Of a DNA stretch of 64,000 nucleotides, positions 10,847 through 22,668 are shown piece after piece. Below the pieces are notes generated by a model. The model saw only the letters and a program-made list of their open reading frames with translations. It was not told the DNA's origin and searched no databases. Each line of letters begins with the position of its first letter. Position 1 is the stretch's first letter. The stretch is from assembly GCA_002914805.1 (NCBI GenBank), contig JXTB01000782.1, positions 1 to 64,000 on the forward strand, written 5' to 3'. Origin of the DNA: Parasponia andersonii. Taxonomy: Eukaryota; Streptophyta; Magnoliopsida; Rosales; Cannabaceae. Position numbers and translations under genes: made by a program.

Positions 10847-13800
10847 TGCTAGGGATTTTTCTTTTGTGATTTAATTAGAGAGAAATTAATTATGTATAAA
10901 AAATACTTAATTAAGGATAATCAAGATAGTAATAAAAACATAGAAAATAACATAAAAATCCAATTATACATATCAGAAAATTATAGGTGTTAAACTTCTA
11001 ATTTTACGAGAGTATTTTGGTCTTTTGGCCATTTTTGAATAAAATAAAGGGGAAAATTCGAAAATTTAAATTTGGATTAAAGTGTAAAAATTTTCTAAAC
11101 ATGAACTAAATTGCCAATTAAAGGATGAAAATGAAAGAAAATTTGAAAAATAAGGAATTACATGCAATTTTTGAAAATTTTTTTTAAAAATTGCACAACC
11201 CATTATGTTGGGACCTGTGGCCCTCTCTTTCTTCCCTCTTCCTTTCACTCTCTTCCCCTCAGCTTCTCTCTCTTTTTCCCCCCGACGAATCTAACACCGC
11301 TCGTGGGTTCTCTCCGTTCAACCGCCTTCAGTTGCCAACAGCCGCTGCCACTGCCAAAAATCGAAGCACCATCACTGGACGAAGCTTCCATCGGAGTACC
11401 GGCGCCACCAATGCTCGCACTCACCGGTGAGAGCAATAAAACCGTCGCAAACATTTTTAGTCATCAGCGAGTTTTCTTGCCACCTCAAGCCATGATATTG
11501 GTCTCCATCGATTCATCTCTTCACGAGCAATCTCTTGGTAGGTGTCTCGTAATTCGATTTTCTTTGTTTTGATTTCGATTTTATTTATATTTAGTTTCAA
11601 AGTTGACTTTTTGATTAGACTATTAGATTATAAAACCGATATTATTATTGGACTATATGTACCAAATGGTAAAAAATAAGATATATATAGACTATATTTC
11701 AAAATAGGAATAAAAAACGAGATTGGACGGTTCTAGATTTGTCTTGTTTTTCATGTTGAGGTCAAATTTCGACTCGAGTCTAAATCAGTCAAGTTATATA
11801 TCTAACCTAGCTAATTTAGGTGCTAAGAATTTAATAATAAGGTTCTTTTCGTGATTTGAAGCTCGGTTGGAAAACTGAACTTTCAAAGCAATCGATCAAG
11901 AGTTTGAAAACGATCCCCGACCCTTCGAACAATCTCCAAACGATATCAAATGCTCCTGTTGCACTATTTAGTCACTCGTTTGAAGTGGAGATTTGATTAC
12001 TTGATTCTAAAATTGATTTAATTTTGAATTTATATATTTTAATTCGTGAAATATTTTGTAAAAATGTGTTTTATCTAGTTTTGAGTTGATTTAATATTTA
12101 AACTACCTAGAAGGTACGTCACATGAGTTGGCATGTCATATATACTATTTTGAATTATTTTCTGTAGGAAATTGAATTTTTGGATTTGGATTAAAAATGA
12201 TCGTTATGCTCCCAAAATTTTAGAAAATCTAAAATAATTGAGTCCTTAGTTTTGAGAACTAAATGTTGTTTGATTAAATAATATTGCATTGTTATCTTGT
12301 GATTTGAGAGAAAATGATGCATATCTCTATTATGTCATTCATATGGCATTTGCATGTATTCACATACTTAGGTGGTCGTCAGACTTATAGTACTTCACGT
12401 TAGGTATTCGGACTTAGAGTCACCTTTATAGGTGACTCGGACTTACGTGTGACCAATTAGGATATTTTGGACATCACATGATTGCATACATAATTATATG
12501 TTAGCTTGAGTAGTTATGTACTAGTTTTGATATGATATTTTATAATAATTTGAAATATTTGAACCTTTGGACAATAATATAACTTGGATTTTGTGAATCA
12601 TTTTGAATAGATCACTAACCATACAGGGCTTCAACATGAGTGTATTAATGAGTTATAAAAATATGTAATTGATTCTCTACTAGGCTTTAGCTCACCCTTC
12701 TCCCCTTTTATTCTGCGCAGGTGGCACTCCGCTGATTTGGACAGGGAGACTTAGAGTAAGGTATTAAAGGCTTACTAGTTCTGTTTGTATTTTAATAAAT
12801 TCCTACTGGACTTGTGGATTATAAATTTGAGTATGAATTTAGATTAAATAATAACTATGTAAGCTTATTTATGAGATTTGGATATGATTTGTATAATTTA
12901 TGACTAAGTTTGGATATTAAATAGATACTCGATGCATGATTCTAGAATATTTATTTTTTTTACTATATATATTGAATGAGTAATGCATAACTGTGAGTTT
13001 TATTTCAATTAAATATTTTATCGACGCCAATTTGAAAAATTAAAGGTTTTGAATGTTTTTGAACTACTTTTAAAACTTATTCCCAGTATTTCTAGTTTAT
13101 GAAATACACATTCTGTCATTGACCTTAGCTTCGAGTTATGATAATAGGTGTCTTTGATAGCACAATCTGCAAGTAAATAATTATGGGTGGTTTCAATTAC
13201 TATCACCACGTATTAGATAGTCAATATTTCTGATACAAGTAATATCAACCACAAGGTTAGAAATAAACAAAAAGATGGTTAAGATTTCTGACATAGGTAA
13301 TTCCATCAATTTGGTCAGAAATATAAATAAACAATACTTAAAAGAAATATTTAGATAGTTAAATCTTTGATATAGGTAATTCCAGCCATTTTGTCAAAGA
13401 TAAAGGAAAATAAAAGTACTAAAATATCGTAGGTGGTTACAAACAGAATAGTCCATATATGTTACAACTCAGCTTGTTAAACAATTCATCCTCATATGTT
13501 TACGGGAATTTAAAGTGCGGAATTTAAATATTAGCAGTTATGTTAGCACAATATATATAATTAGTTAGCACTTTGTAAATATTTAGAACAAGAAAGAATA
13601 ATTTGGTAAATAGCTCAGTATTCTCAAAACCTGCATTATAAAAATAATGCATTATAAAAATAATATAATATGATTATATTAATAATATATAATATAATAA
13701 TATTATTATATATGTATATGAGTATATGGAAACTTTGGATTATAGCGGAGTAAAATAAGGCTTGTGTGAATACTCTTTTTAAGGGAAAGATAGAGCAGAA

Positions 13801-14319
13801 TAATATATATGTATGTATATGTATGAGAATGAAAACGTATGAGAGAGAGAGGATTGATGGTCTCGGTTGAAGAAAAAGGAAATATACAGAAAATGTAAAG
13901 GAATGAGGTTTATTAGTTGTAACTTTTTACAAAGCTTATTTATAGGCACAGGACAATGAAGTTAAATTGCCTGGAGCAGCTCTGTGGCAGATCGTGGACA
14001 TTACACCATGAGGTGTCATTTGACTGCTTAGTTTATCCTTGGGGTTGACACCTATGCTTGGTGACGCGTCCAATGGCAGCTTGATACTTGGCTCAATTAT
14101 ATTGTGAATGTGATGTAGTTAATGATGCGGCACAAGTGATATGAATTTGGCAATCTTTTAATAAGAAATTAACATTTTTTTTGACAAATCAAAGTCATCT
14201 CTTATCTAATATAATTTTAATATGTCATATTTTCTTAATTAACTCTATATTATATAATTATTACATTATTTTGTGACTTAATCTTTTAATTAGTGATTAA
14301 TTATAAAAATTTTATGACA
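10847..14319 (-). repeat. 5' LTR of the old gypsy element, split by an insertion
   Basis: The first part, 10847-10987, matches 5965-6105. The match resumes at 13144 and continues to 14319, ending near tatgaca. The gap is a younger solo LTR. Clear shared landmarks are the attaYaagtgt block on both sides of the insertion, and atccttggggttgacacc in the second half. Confidence 0.75.
10988..13143 (+). mobile_element. Solo LTR, 2.16 kb, with 5-bp target duplication
   Basis: Removing this segment restores a continuous match between the two LTRs of the host element. It is flanked by ATAGG at 10983-10987 and 13144-13148. It begins TGTTAAACTTCTAATTTTAC and ends gagttatgata, which I read as a decayed ...TGACA end. 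Inside are phrases usual for long plant gypsy LTRs ('gagtattttggtc', 'tttagctcacccttct'). A CT-rich stretch with a Pro-rich frame (11162-11572) lies in it but is not a supported gene. The length suggests a chromovirus-type LTR such as Tekay/Del; that is inference. The strand is set from the order of these LTR landmarks. Confidence 0.7.
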
Positions 14320-15179
14320 CGCCAAAACAAAAATACATAAAGACTTATAAACCCATAACATAACTATATAAAGGTTTACAAAATCAAAAATGCAACTCAT
14401 TTTGTTTCTAATGCTTCGACAGCAAAATGTGGCTCATTTTGTGCTATATAATCATATGAGCTACTTTTGTATGTACTATATAATTATATGAGCTGACTTT
14501 TATAAAATTAGGACAGTTGTAGAGTTTAAAGCTTCGATGACCTTCACAAAAAAGATAGCTTGAGTTTCATATTTGGCTGCTTTGATGAGGGAGATCAATC
14601 TCATACTAAGTTGCTACATGAGTGGACTTATCTTGAAGATCGATTTCAGAGCTTGTTCTTGCAGGAGTGATTCAAGCACCAATGGGTTCCATGGATGCGT
14701 CCATTAAAGAGTTAATGGTAAGTTTTGCTTTTGTTGCTCTTTGATATTGGTACTTTTGAGGTCTTTGCATTAATCGTGCATTCTTTGTAACTTGAGAGTA
14801 TTGCAAGTGTTTGTATAGTTTTTGTTCCTTCCTATTGGGAATAAGACATGTCAGTAAATTTTGTGGTATTGAGGGGAAAAAAGAATTGGCATTTAATTAG
14901 GTTGTACATTGGGTTCTTTTCCATCAGTTCCTTAGTCGGACAATTGAGGACTTTTTCTGCATTATTCTAAAAAAAGAAAAAAAAAATTGTTGGCAATAAT
15001 CTAGAATCATCAGTTAGTTGTACTTCTATGGAAAAAATGTTGAATTAGTAAGAAATTGCAATGCTAGTTTCTATCAAATACATTATGGGATTATGAGATA
15101 AATTCGATTGTGAGTCCAGGGCATTGTATATTTATTGAAGCCTTAAGATGGGCACCAAATAAGCACTTACTATATCAAC
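14320..15179. other. Intergenic, unassigned
   Basis: No assigned gene. 14560-14715 reads openly on the plus strand in places and ends in a consensus donor (atggtaagt at 14713), so it may hold a fragment of a host exon or of the copia element that follows. I do not recognise the product. Confidence 0.25.
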
Positions 15180-16250
15180 AATTTATATTGAAATCATACG
15201 GAAAATGACAAAATATATGAACTCAAAGGAAAACGAAATTTGCCATAAGCCAAAACGACAAGTCAAGTAAGTTATTGAAGAAGGGTACTCCAATAAGAGA
15301 TTATGTTTTAAACATGATCAATTTTTTTTCAAGAGGCTGAAATTCATGAGGCTACAATTGATGATCGTACTTGAATTTGAATTTAGAATTATTCTCATCT
15401 AATTTTCTTCAATTCAAGAGTAATTATATTATGAACAAGTTGAATTATAGTATTACTCATCCGTTCAATGAACTGCAAACCTTTGAATCGATTTCGAAAG
15501 AAAAAAAGTGAAGAAGGTGTATTAAATATTGCAAAAGGAAATCCATCTTCCTTAAACAAAAACAAAAAGAGGAAGAGTAATACGAGTCCTTCAGAGTCAA
15601 AGCCCAAGAAAAGGAAGGATGGATAGCGATCCAAGCAACAATAAGAAGTATAACTCGAAGGACAAAAACTTAAGGAAAATGTTTTCACTGTAGAGTTAAA
15701 AAACATTGGAAGAGAAATTGTGACAAATATCTCTACGAATTAAAAAATAAATAAATATGATTTACTCATTTTAGAAACTTATTTAATGGAAGAAGATTTA
15801 TATTCATGGATAGTTGATCCAAGAGCCAATAATATGTTTGTTCTTCTTTGTAGATGGTTAATACTTCTTCAAGGGAGCTTGCCGACAAAGAATTTATGAT
15901 GAGAATGGGCAATAGTGCTAAGGTTTCAACAAAAGCAGTTAGAGTTATTCATCTTCGTTTTACTAATAGATTTTTTTTTATTGAATAATGTTTATTTTAT
16001 TTATGGTTTTCGTAGGAATTTAATTCCTATTTCGAGACTAATTGAATAAATATTTGGTATTTCATTTCATAATAATGAAACTATTATTTCTAAAAATTGG
16101 TTTTAATAGTTGTTGTGCAAAAACAAAGAATGGACTTTACATGTCAAGGCCCAAAGAATAGATATTGCTTAATACCAAAATGTTTACAGTATAGTATCCC
16201 AAATCTGGAAAGCAAAAAGATTTTTTTTTGTTGCACTAATATTTTTTCTT
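15180..16250 (+). pseudogene. Ty1/copia gag-pol relic
   Basis: Broken plus-strand text: ELQTFESISKEKK (15470), then a zinc knuckle CFHC...KKHWKRNCDKYL (15680-15730), then YDLL-like text, SWIVDPRANN (15810) where copia protease has W-DSGA-NHVC, and further pre-integrase-like fragments ending with IPNLESKK near 16220. Stops and frameshifts occur throughout, and the protease Asp is lost (DPRA for DSGA). No LTRs were recognised. Confidence 0.6.
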
Positions 16251-16607
16251 TGTATAAATTTAAATGATTAGGAAAAGAAAGTTCATAAAAATGACATTAT
16301 TAAAAAAATTTACTAATTAGCACTTTAGGCACAAATAGATTGACAAGTCTAGGTATGTGGGCTGACACAGTACAGTACGACGCATTACGTCAGAGCATGA
16401 GCCAGCGAGCTATTCCAGACTAGTGATTTTAAACTTTGGTCACAACACAATATTACTAAGAAATAGGTTGTGCCTTCCCCAATAAGAAAGCACATTTATA
16501 CCAAACTTGAATGGATCATGCTGTGTGTCTGACATCTTGAATAAAAAATAGGGTATTGGTAAAATTATAGCTAAATAAAAAAGGAAAAGGAGGGGGCGGA
16601 GGCACCT
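16251..16607. other. Spacer between copia relic and GGT pseudogene
   Basis: No frame or repeat structure recognised. On the minus strand this is where the missing last exon of the GGT pseudogene would lie; no match to that C-terminus was seen. Confidence 0.3.
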
Positions 16608-19097
16608 TCAATAGCGGCGATTCTTAACCGCCATTAAATACCCCGCTGCTAAAGCCTTTAAACGTAGCAGTAGATCCATTCTCCTGACAAAATTATTCAA
16701 AAGGACCACACCAGTTGCTGTAGATATAAAGGATCCGCCGTTTGCATTTACTACAGCTGTAAGTTGATTGTCCTGTAAAACAAATAAAAAATAAGTGTAT
16801 ACTTGCACAAGAAAAACACAGCCCAAAGAATACAAACGATAAGGATGAGTAGCCATTACAAGCATCGAAGATTAAGTTATCCTCACATAAAACGACCGGA
16901 AAGTCTTCACCATTGCTTAGTTAATTGAGTAATCTTAAATAGAATTTATCCCATATTATCACAGAGAACTCCAAGGAGCATACCTTTAGGACTATAGTAG
17001 GTGACATGGATAATAAGGGCCTTTTGGCCTGGCCTGACAAAGTTAGCTGGTGCTGGTGGTCGAACACACCTTTAGAAGCATTTGCCGGCATGGAGAAATC
17101 ATCCATTTCATTGTTTAAGAATATTCCTATACTTGATGATAGTTTTTTTAAACCGAAATATGCATTCACCGTGGTAGTCATGGAGACTGCATTCTGTTCA
17201 TGATCACCGATAGATATATGACTAGTACAGATCATGGAGCTGATTCCACCGATTGGAAACCAAAGATCCCAATTAAACGATACAAGCTTTATAATGACTG
17301 AACTTTACATTTCAACGAAAGACAAAAGATGAAATAGCTTACCGGCCGCCATAATGGCTGAGATCAAAAATTCTGTTGTCATTGATGTCTTTCTTTAATT
17401 TTTCAGCAAACTTCAGAGAAAGCATATCAGAGAGAACTTTAGACACATTAACAAAGTCCGGATCACCAAGGTTCATTCTCACAGCAAATGTATGTTTCAA
17501 AGCTTCAATTTCTCTGTGGACCCCAATGGAGCCAGAGATTCCAGAAGGAAATCCATACTGGGAAAGAATGTTTAACATTTGTTGACAGTGAAAACAATGA
17601 AGTAATTTATCAGATAGAACTTTTGAAAAACCGACGAGACGAGATAAAATAAAACATAAAATAACATATCATTGGAGGAACCCCCAGAAGGAGGAGGCAT
17701 GGCAAGTACGTTGGGCCCATAATGTCTGTCTGTAGAGACAGGCTTTTCAGCTTAACTTGAGAACTTTGCAAGTCTTTCATTGTCATTATCCCTCCAGTAC
17801 TCCGTGTATCTCTAACCAAATTGAACCCAATAGAATCATTATAGAAAGCATCTGTGCCAAAATCTCCAATTGCTCTTAGTGTTGAGCTAGCTTCTTGTTA
17901 CGGAAGATATCACCTGCCTTCAACAGACTCCTATTTGATTTAAAAACACTATGAATTCCTTCGTCTATTTTGTTGCAGTTATCTGCATTTGAAGATATGG
18001 TGATACCTTGAATCCCAAGCGAGAAGGGCGCTCAGCTGGCCTGCGAGCCTCCCCCATGAAAGCCTTCCATGTTGTTTCCAGGCTTTATGAAGGCCTGCGC
18101 TCCCCTGGAACTGCTACGGAGAGACTGCCTTTAGCTTTCAGAGTAGCATTGCCAGCATACACGTTCTGACAAAAAGTCTTCCAAAATCAGTCTAGTCAAT
18201 CTAGATTATTACATTAAACCGAAACTACTTCAAAATTTTTTTAGTTGCAGAACAAAATACATGTCCTATAAAATTTTGAGTGGAATCAATTTAGATAAAC
18301 ATGCTAGCTCATGTCGCATTAAATAGGGTAGACTATTTTACAGAGATCCAAAAAGTAGCCTCAATCATTCTTATAATCAAATAGCTTTAATGCAATGGGA
18401 AAACAAGTATATGAATGCATTGCTAATCGACTTCAGCAACCGGTATACTTATCAACTTACAATAAATTGGCTATCCTAAAGAAAATATGCAAGCTATGCA
18501 GTGTTCAAAAGAAACTTTTGGACAATGTGAAGCAAAGAAATACAACAAACACTTATGAAAGTCAAATAATTGGTAAACTCATTATTATATGCAGTAAAGT
18601 TAATTTGCAAACCAAGTAAAAGGGAGGAACTGTGTCAAAATTCAGAGTGACCTCATAAGCTAGCAAGGGAGCAGTTTCTCTCATATCATGGACTTGTGTC
18701 TTCCCACAGGCTAGCGTTACATTCGTAAAAGCTCCACACCTATGCCACTGGATGCTGGACTCACCACCCCCAAGCAAAGGGCAGCAGCCACCGCTGCATC
18801 CACAGCATGGCCTCCTTCCCGAAGAACTTTGGTACCAATTTGGGAACGACAGCCGTGATGACGTGCCTCAATCACCTCTTGTCTGTGTTTAGTAGAAGTG
18901 GTACTTGTTGCATTAAGGCTCGTAGTTTGAAGTAATAGTGAAAAGAAGAGAAGTATAAGAGCAGGCCAAACCACAGTATCAGCTGCAATAAAAGATATGT
19001 TAGAAGTGAGTTTTCCATCAACGTCAACTGAAAAACATGCTCTCACTGGAGGGGGGAAAAAAACAGAAAAACAAAACCAAAAAGCCAAAACAAACAA
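16608..19097 (-). pseudogene. Gamma-glutamyltranspeptidase (glutathione hydrolase) pseudogene
   Basis: Minus-strand pieces follow the order of plant GGT. VLREGGHAVDAAVAAALCLG is at 18780-18840, then HDMRETAP (about 18690), then NVYAGNATL...GSLSVAVPGE (18110-18180) and KKLAQTLRAIGDFGTDAFYND (17830-17900). Next are MLNILSQYGFP...IEALKHTFAVRMNLGDPDFVNV (17440-17578), CTSH and NAVSMTTTVN (17170-17235) with IFLNNEMDDFS, and TAVVNANGG...NNFVRRMD (16670-16770). The Thr nucleophile position in 'TSH' is present. One base is missing in the GIGGGAF motif (about 18740), a frameshift follows SVAVPGE, and the final C-terminal part (LAPRIYHQL...) is scrambled or absent. Some gaps between pieces are real introns. 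A functional enzyme of glutathione breakdown is not expected. Confidence 0.8.
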
Positions 19098-20136
19098 ACA
19101 AACAAGAGGAAAACAGAAAATTATCTGGCTAATAAAACAAGACCAAATCAGAAGACAGAGGAAAACAAAAATTTAGCAAAGAACAAGAAGAAAATTGCTA
19201 AGAACCTGCATTATTTTTCTTTTTGGCTGGAAATTTGGATCACTTACATGTTACCATCACTAAGTACTGGCTGTCTTAGGGTGATTTCTCCTAAGATTTT
19301 CTTTACTAGACCAAGAAAATACTGGCTTGCTTTCTCTCAAAGGGGAGTGAGCTCACATGCAACATGAGATTACAGAGCGTGCAAAAGGAACTTCTATATG
19401 AAAATAATTTCCATCAGTCAGCTTTTATGACCAAAAAAGTGCAAGTTCCTTTCAGACCAAGTTGAAGTCCAAGTCCGACATTTTAACGTACACATGAAGA
19501 GTTAAATCTAAAATACAAATGAAAACAATAAATAAATAAAACAAGAAGACTAGCACATATAATAACCCTTAGTTTCATGTGTAATCTGGTTTATAAAGAA
19601 AGAAAAATGCTAGTTGTCCCATACATAGCCATAATGACTGTTCATTATTTAGTTTTAATTAACAGCTGCTACTCAATGTCGCAACTACTTTAATACCATT
19701 GTAGTTATGAAAGTATTGCTCATCAAAATTGATCACATCGAGCTTTTCACTGTCAAATAAAATCCAACACTTGACCATGGAATATGGTACCTTTTAGCAG
19801 CAAAATCTGACACATGGATTAGTAAAATCAAATCCAAGACGATAGCCGCCAAGATTTCCAAGTAATAAATGAAGTTACACTTGAAAAGGTGTAAGTAGGT
19901 ATGACTCACCACTGATAATTGACTTAACTTAGTAATAAATGAAAGTAACACTTGAAAAGGTGTAAGTAGGTATGACTCACCACTGATAATTGGCTTAACT
20001 TATAAAGGATCATGAAAAACTGTTATTTGTCTGCGTGAGATTTGTAGCTTGTATCACTTTACCAATAATAATCCTAGGGGAAACAATGGAAGAACTTTCG
20101 GAAACATAACTATGGCACTATTTCTCCAATTCTTGC
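19098..20136. other. Intergenic, between GGT relic and PPR gene
   Basis: No gene recognised. The right end probably holds the 3'UTR of the minus-strand PPR gene. It contains the tandem duplication listed separately. Confidence 0.35.
19861..20001. repeat. 70-bp tandem duplication
   Basis: Two nearly identical units of 70-71 bases (agtaataaatga...actta), differing by about three positions. They lie downstream of the PPR gene. Confidence 0.85.
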
Positions 20137-22626
20137 CTACCAATAATCTCGACAAGAACATGAACCATTCTTAAAATGATGAAAACGAGTAGCATCTCTC
20201 ACAATGATTTCTCTTCCCACAAGCTTGGAGATAAATTTAATAGCAGAGTGGCAGTCATTACAGACTCTGAGATTCTTCATGATCCTTAAAGTGGTGTTCT
20301 CTGGGGTACTTATCAGTCCAAATGCAATGGCTAGCTTCTCACTATGATGTCTAAGAATCTCTTCCTTTACCTCTTCTTCAAGGTCATGTAATACTGATTG
20401 CGTGTCGGGAATGAAGCCCAATTTTTTAATCTCTTTCCATATTTTCTCCATCATCTTGTAGATAGCATCTTTCTCTGGGTGAACTCCATCTTCTACGCCG
20501 AATACATGGACTGTGTTCTGAATCTGAACCCAACTAAAACCTTGTTCCTTCTTCACTCCCCTATCCTTCATTGACTTTCTAACTCCTGCAGCATCCTCCC
20601 ATTTTCCACAGGCAGAATATAGATTAGCCAGAGCTGAGTAAGCCCCGCTATTTTCAGGCTCAATAAGGAGCAATCTTTCTGCTGCAACTTTAGCCAGACC
20701 AACATTCCTATGAACCTTACAAGAAGATAAAAGCGAACCCCAAGCTACAACATCTGGTTCAATTGGCATACTTTCTATAAAATGGAATGCTTCTTGGAGC
20801 AACCCAGCACGGCCAAACAGGTCTATCATGCATGCATAATGACTAAGGGTGGGTTCAATTTTGTGTACATTTCTCATCATATTATAGTAGCTCCTGCCTT
20901 GTTCCACCAATCCAACATGTGTACAGGCAGAAAGTACACCAACATAAGTTATATGATCTGGCTTCATACCAAGTCCAAGCATTGTCTCAAAAAGTTGAAT
21001 GGATTCTTCTCCTAGACCATGTTGAGCTAAAGATATAATCATGGATGTCCAACTCACAGTATCTCTGAACCTATATATCATATTAAATACCTTTTTCGCA
21101 GCACTGATTGATCCACCTTTGGAATACATGCTGATTAGAGAATTGCTCACAGAAATAGACATTACCTCCCCCAATCTTATGGCGCTTGCATGAATTTGTT
21201 TGCCATGATCCAAAGATGCCATAGTTGAACTTACACTTAAAATGGCTGCAAAAGTATAATTGTTTGGTTTGGGGCCTTCTCCTATCATCAACCTGAAGAG
21301 CTCCAAAGCATCATTATTTAAACCATTTCGCACGTAACCCACAATCATGGCTGTCCAAGCAACCACATCTCGGTTTATTAAAGAGTCAAATATCTGTCTG
21401 GCAGGGTTTATATCCCCAAGCTTGATGTATCCATCCAATAGGGCTGTGAAAGCAATAACATTGACACTTGAATTCCTACTTCGCTCTAAAATCTTCTTCG
21501 CAACTTCAAGGGCACCACATTTGGCGTACATTGAAATCAAAGCATTTCGCACAGCCACAGAGGTTTCAAACTCATTCCTTATTATTTGAGCATGGATTTG
21601 CTTCCCAAGTTCCAACCTCTCAAGATTGGCGCAAGCTGACAAAATGCTTGCCATGGTGAACTTGTCGGGTTTCAAAGAATAATCTTGCAGCAAATTTGAG
21701 AAAAAAGCAAGTGCCTCCGTATCAAATCCATGCTGATTGTATCCTGCAATAATTACATTCCAAGAAACTATATCTCGTTCAGTCATTTTCTCAAACAGAG
21801 AAAGAGCAAGGTCAAAATGACCGGACTGCAGGCGCAAAGAAATCATAGAATTCCAGCTCGAGATGTTTTTCAATCTCATCCGCTCAAAAACAACCATCGC
21901 AGTTGTCTGATCCCCAGACTTCGCATACATGTTTAGTAATGAATTCGCAACAGAAACATAACTACCAAGCCCATGTTTAACAACAAATGAATGAACCTTC
22001 CTGCCGATATCCAAACCTTCAATGGCCGCACACGAGGCAAGAATGCTAGTAGCCGTGAACTGGGTAGTCGGAATTTTATCCGAAACCATCTTTGCAAACA
22101 TCCTGATAGCTTTATCGAAACGACCCATTTGATTATAACCCACAATCATCGCAGTCCAAGAGACCGAATCACGCTCGGGCATTTCATCAAAGATTCTGAG
22201 CGCCACATCAAATCTACCCTGCTTGGCATACGCAGAGAGAATCATATTCCACGATAATTTAGTCCGAACAGACATTTCGTCGAACACCCGGTGTGCCTCG
22301 GAAAGAGACCCAGTTTTGGCATAAAAAGTCATGAGGTTATTCATCAAGAAGACACCCATGTGAAGCCCAGCTTTAATGATTCGAGCATGAATTGATTTTC
22401 CAGATAAAGGGTCTCTGGCTTTGAGGCTAGTTTGGAGGTGATATGCATAAAAGTCCGAAGGAAATGTCGTCGGAGGAGGAGGAGGAGAAGAAAGCCCAGA
22501 GAAAGAAAGCTCTTGAAAATGGCGTTGGCCACACCTGGGGTGAGCTTCTCCGAGGGCTTTCTTCAAGAGCTGATATGGATTTCTCAATGGAATCATCCCT
22601 AGATTACCGGAGTAGAGACGGGCCAT
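20137..22626 (-). CDS. PLS-DYW pentatricopeptide repeat protein, At2g22070-like
   Basis: An intronless frame of 829 codons from the first in-frame ATG (22626). It carries about 15 PPR motifs of alternating P, L and S type, with repeats such as VSWNVIIAGYNQHG and VVAWTAMIVGYVRNG. The E and E+ region (WVQIQNTVHVFGVEDGVHP) and a complete DYW domain follow, with the deaminase signature HSEKLAIAFG, CNDCH and the terminal CRDYW. DYW proteins carry out C-to-U RNA editing in mitochondria or plastids. From FPSDFYAY onward the protein closely follows Arabidopsis At2g22070 as I remember it. The odd part is the first 40-odd residues, which come from an aminotransferase exon; between that exon and FPSDFYAY there is no other in-frame ATG. 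Whether this N-terminus still targets an organelle is unknown. A GTG-led extension to 22665 is not used here because it runs into a splice acceptor. Confidence 0.85.
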   Translation of the reverse strand: MARLYSGNLGMIPLRNPYQLLKKALGEAHPRCGQRHFQELSFSGLSSPPPPPTTFPSDFYAYHLQTSLKARDPLSGKSIHARIIKAGLHMGVFLMNNLMTFYAKTGSLSEAHRVFDEMSVRTKLSWNMILSAYAKQGRFDVALRIFDEMPERDSVSWTAMIVGYNQMGRFDKAIRMFAKMVSDKIPTTQFTATSILASCAAIEGLDIGRKVHSFVVKHGLGSYVSVANSLLNMYAKSGDQTTAMVVFERMRLKNISSWNSMISLRLQSGHFDLALSLFEKMTERDIVSWNVIIAGYNQHGFDTEALAFFSNLLQDYSLKPDKFTMASILSACANLERLELGKQIHAQIIRNEFETSVAVRNALISMYAKCGALEVAKKILERSRNSSVNVIAFTALLDGYIKLGDINPARQIFDSLINRDVVAWTAMIVGYVRNGLNNDALELFRLMIGEGPKPNNYTFAAILSVSSTMASLDHGKQIHASAIRLGEVMSISVSNSLISMYSKGGSISAAKKVFNMIYRFRDTVSWTSMIISLAQHGLGEESIQLFETMLGLGMKPDHITYVGVLSACTHVGLVEQGRSYYNMMRNVHKIEPTLSHYACMIDLFGRAGLLQEAFHFIESMPIEPDVVAWGSLLSSCKVHRNVGLAKVAAERLLLIEPENSGAYSALANLYSACGKWEDAAGVRKSMKDRGVKKEQGFSWVQIQNTVHVFGVEDGVHPEKDAIYKMMEKIWKEIKKLGFIPDTQSVLHDLEEEVKEEILRHHSEKLAIAFGLISTPENTTLRIMKNLRVCNDCHSAIKFISKLVGREIIVRDATRFHHFKNGSCSCRDYW

Positions 22627-22668
22627 CAGCACTGCTAATTCATTTGCCTCTGACCCAGAATTCACAAA
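22570..22668 (-). pseudogene. Captured exon of AGXT2/PYD4-type aminotransferase
   Basis: The minus strand shows a splice-acceptor-like cgtgtag followed by an exon reading FVNSGSEANELA...LMARLYSGNLGMI.LRN. This is the class-III aminotransferase block near the PLP-binding region of alanine-glyoxylate aminotransferase 2 homologues (plant form FVNSG(T/S)EANELAMLMARLYSG). Similarity stops at LRNPYQ, where the family continues A/S-YHG. The rest of that gene was not found here. The exon lies in frame with, and upstream of, the PPR gene and supplies its only upstream ATGs. Confidence 0.7.

Larger units (their letters stand above)
5965..14319 (-). mobile_element. Old Tat/Ogre-like Ty3/gypsy element, non-autonomous relic
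   Basis: Two long similar segments in direct orientation (5965-7540 and 10847-14319, the latter interrupted by a solo LTR) flank an internal region of 3.3 kb. The gag relic and the PBS-like site show that the element reads on the minus strand, so the right LTR is the 5' LTR. No protease, reverse transcriptase or integrase is left, so it is deleted or was non-autonomous. The LTRs differ by many substitutions and indels, so the insertion is old. No matching 5-bp target duplication was found outside the LTRs (taagt on the left, cgcca on the right). Confidence 0.75.

Noticed and set aside
11162-11572. 136-codon Pro/Ser-rich plus-strand frame
   Set aside because: It lies inside the solo LTR in CT-rich sequence and overlaps two other open frames; composition explains the openness.
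22627-22665. Extending the PPR protein to a GTG at 22665
   Set aside because: GTG is not a usual plant start, and the preceding bases form a TAG stop within an intron-acceptor-like sequence; the ATG at 22626 is preferred.
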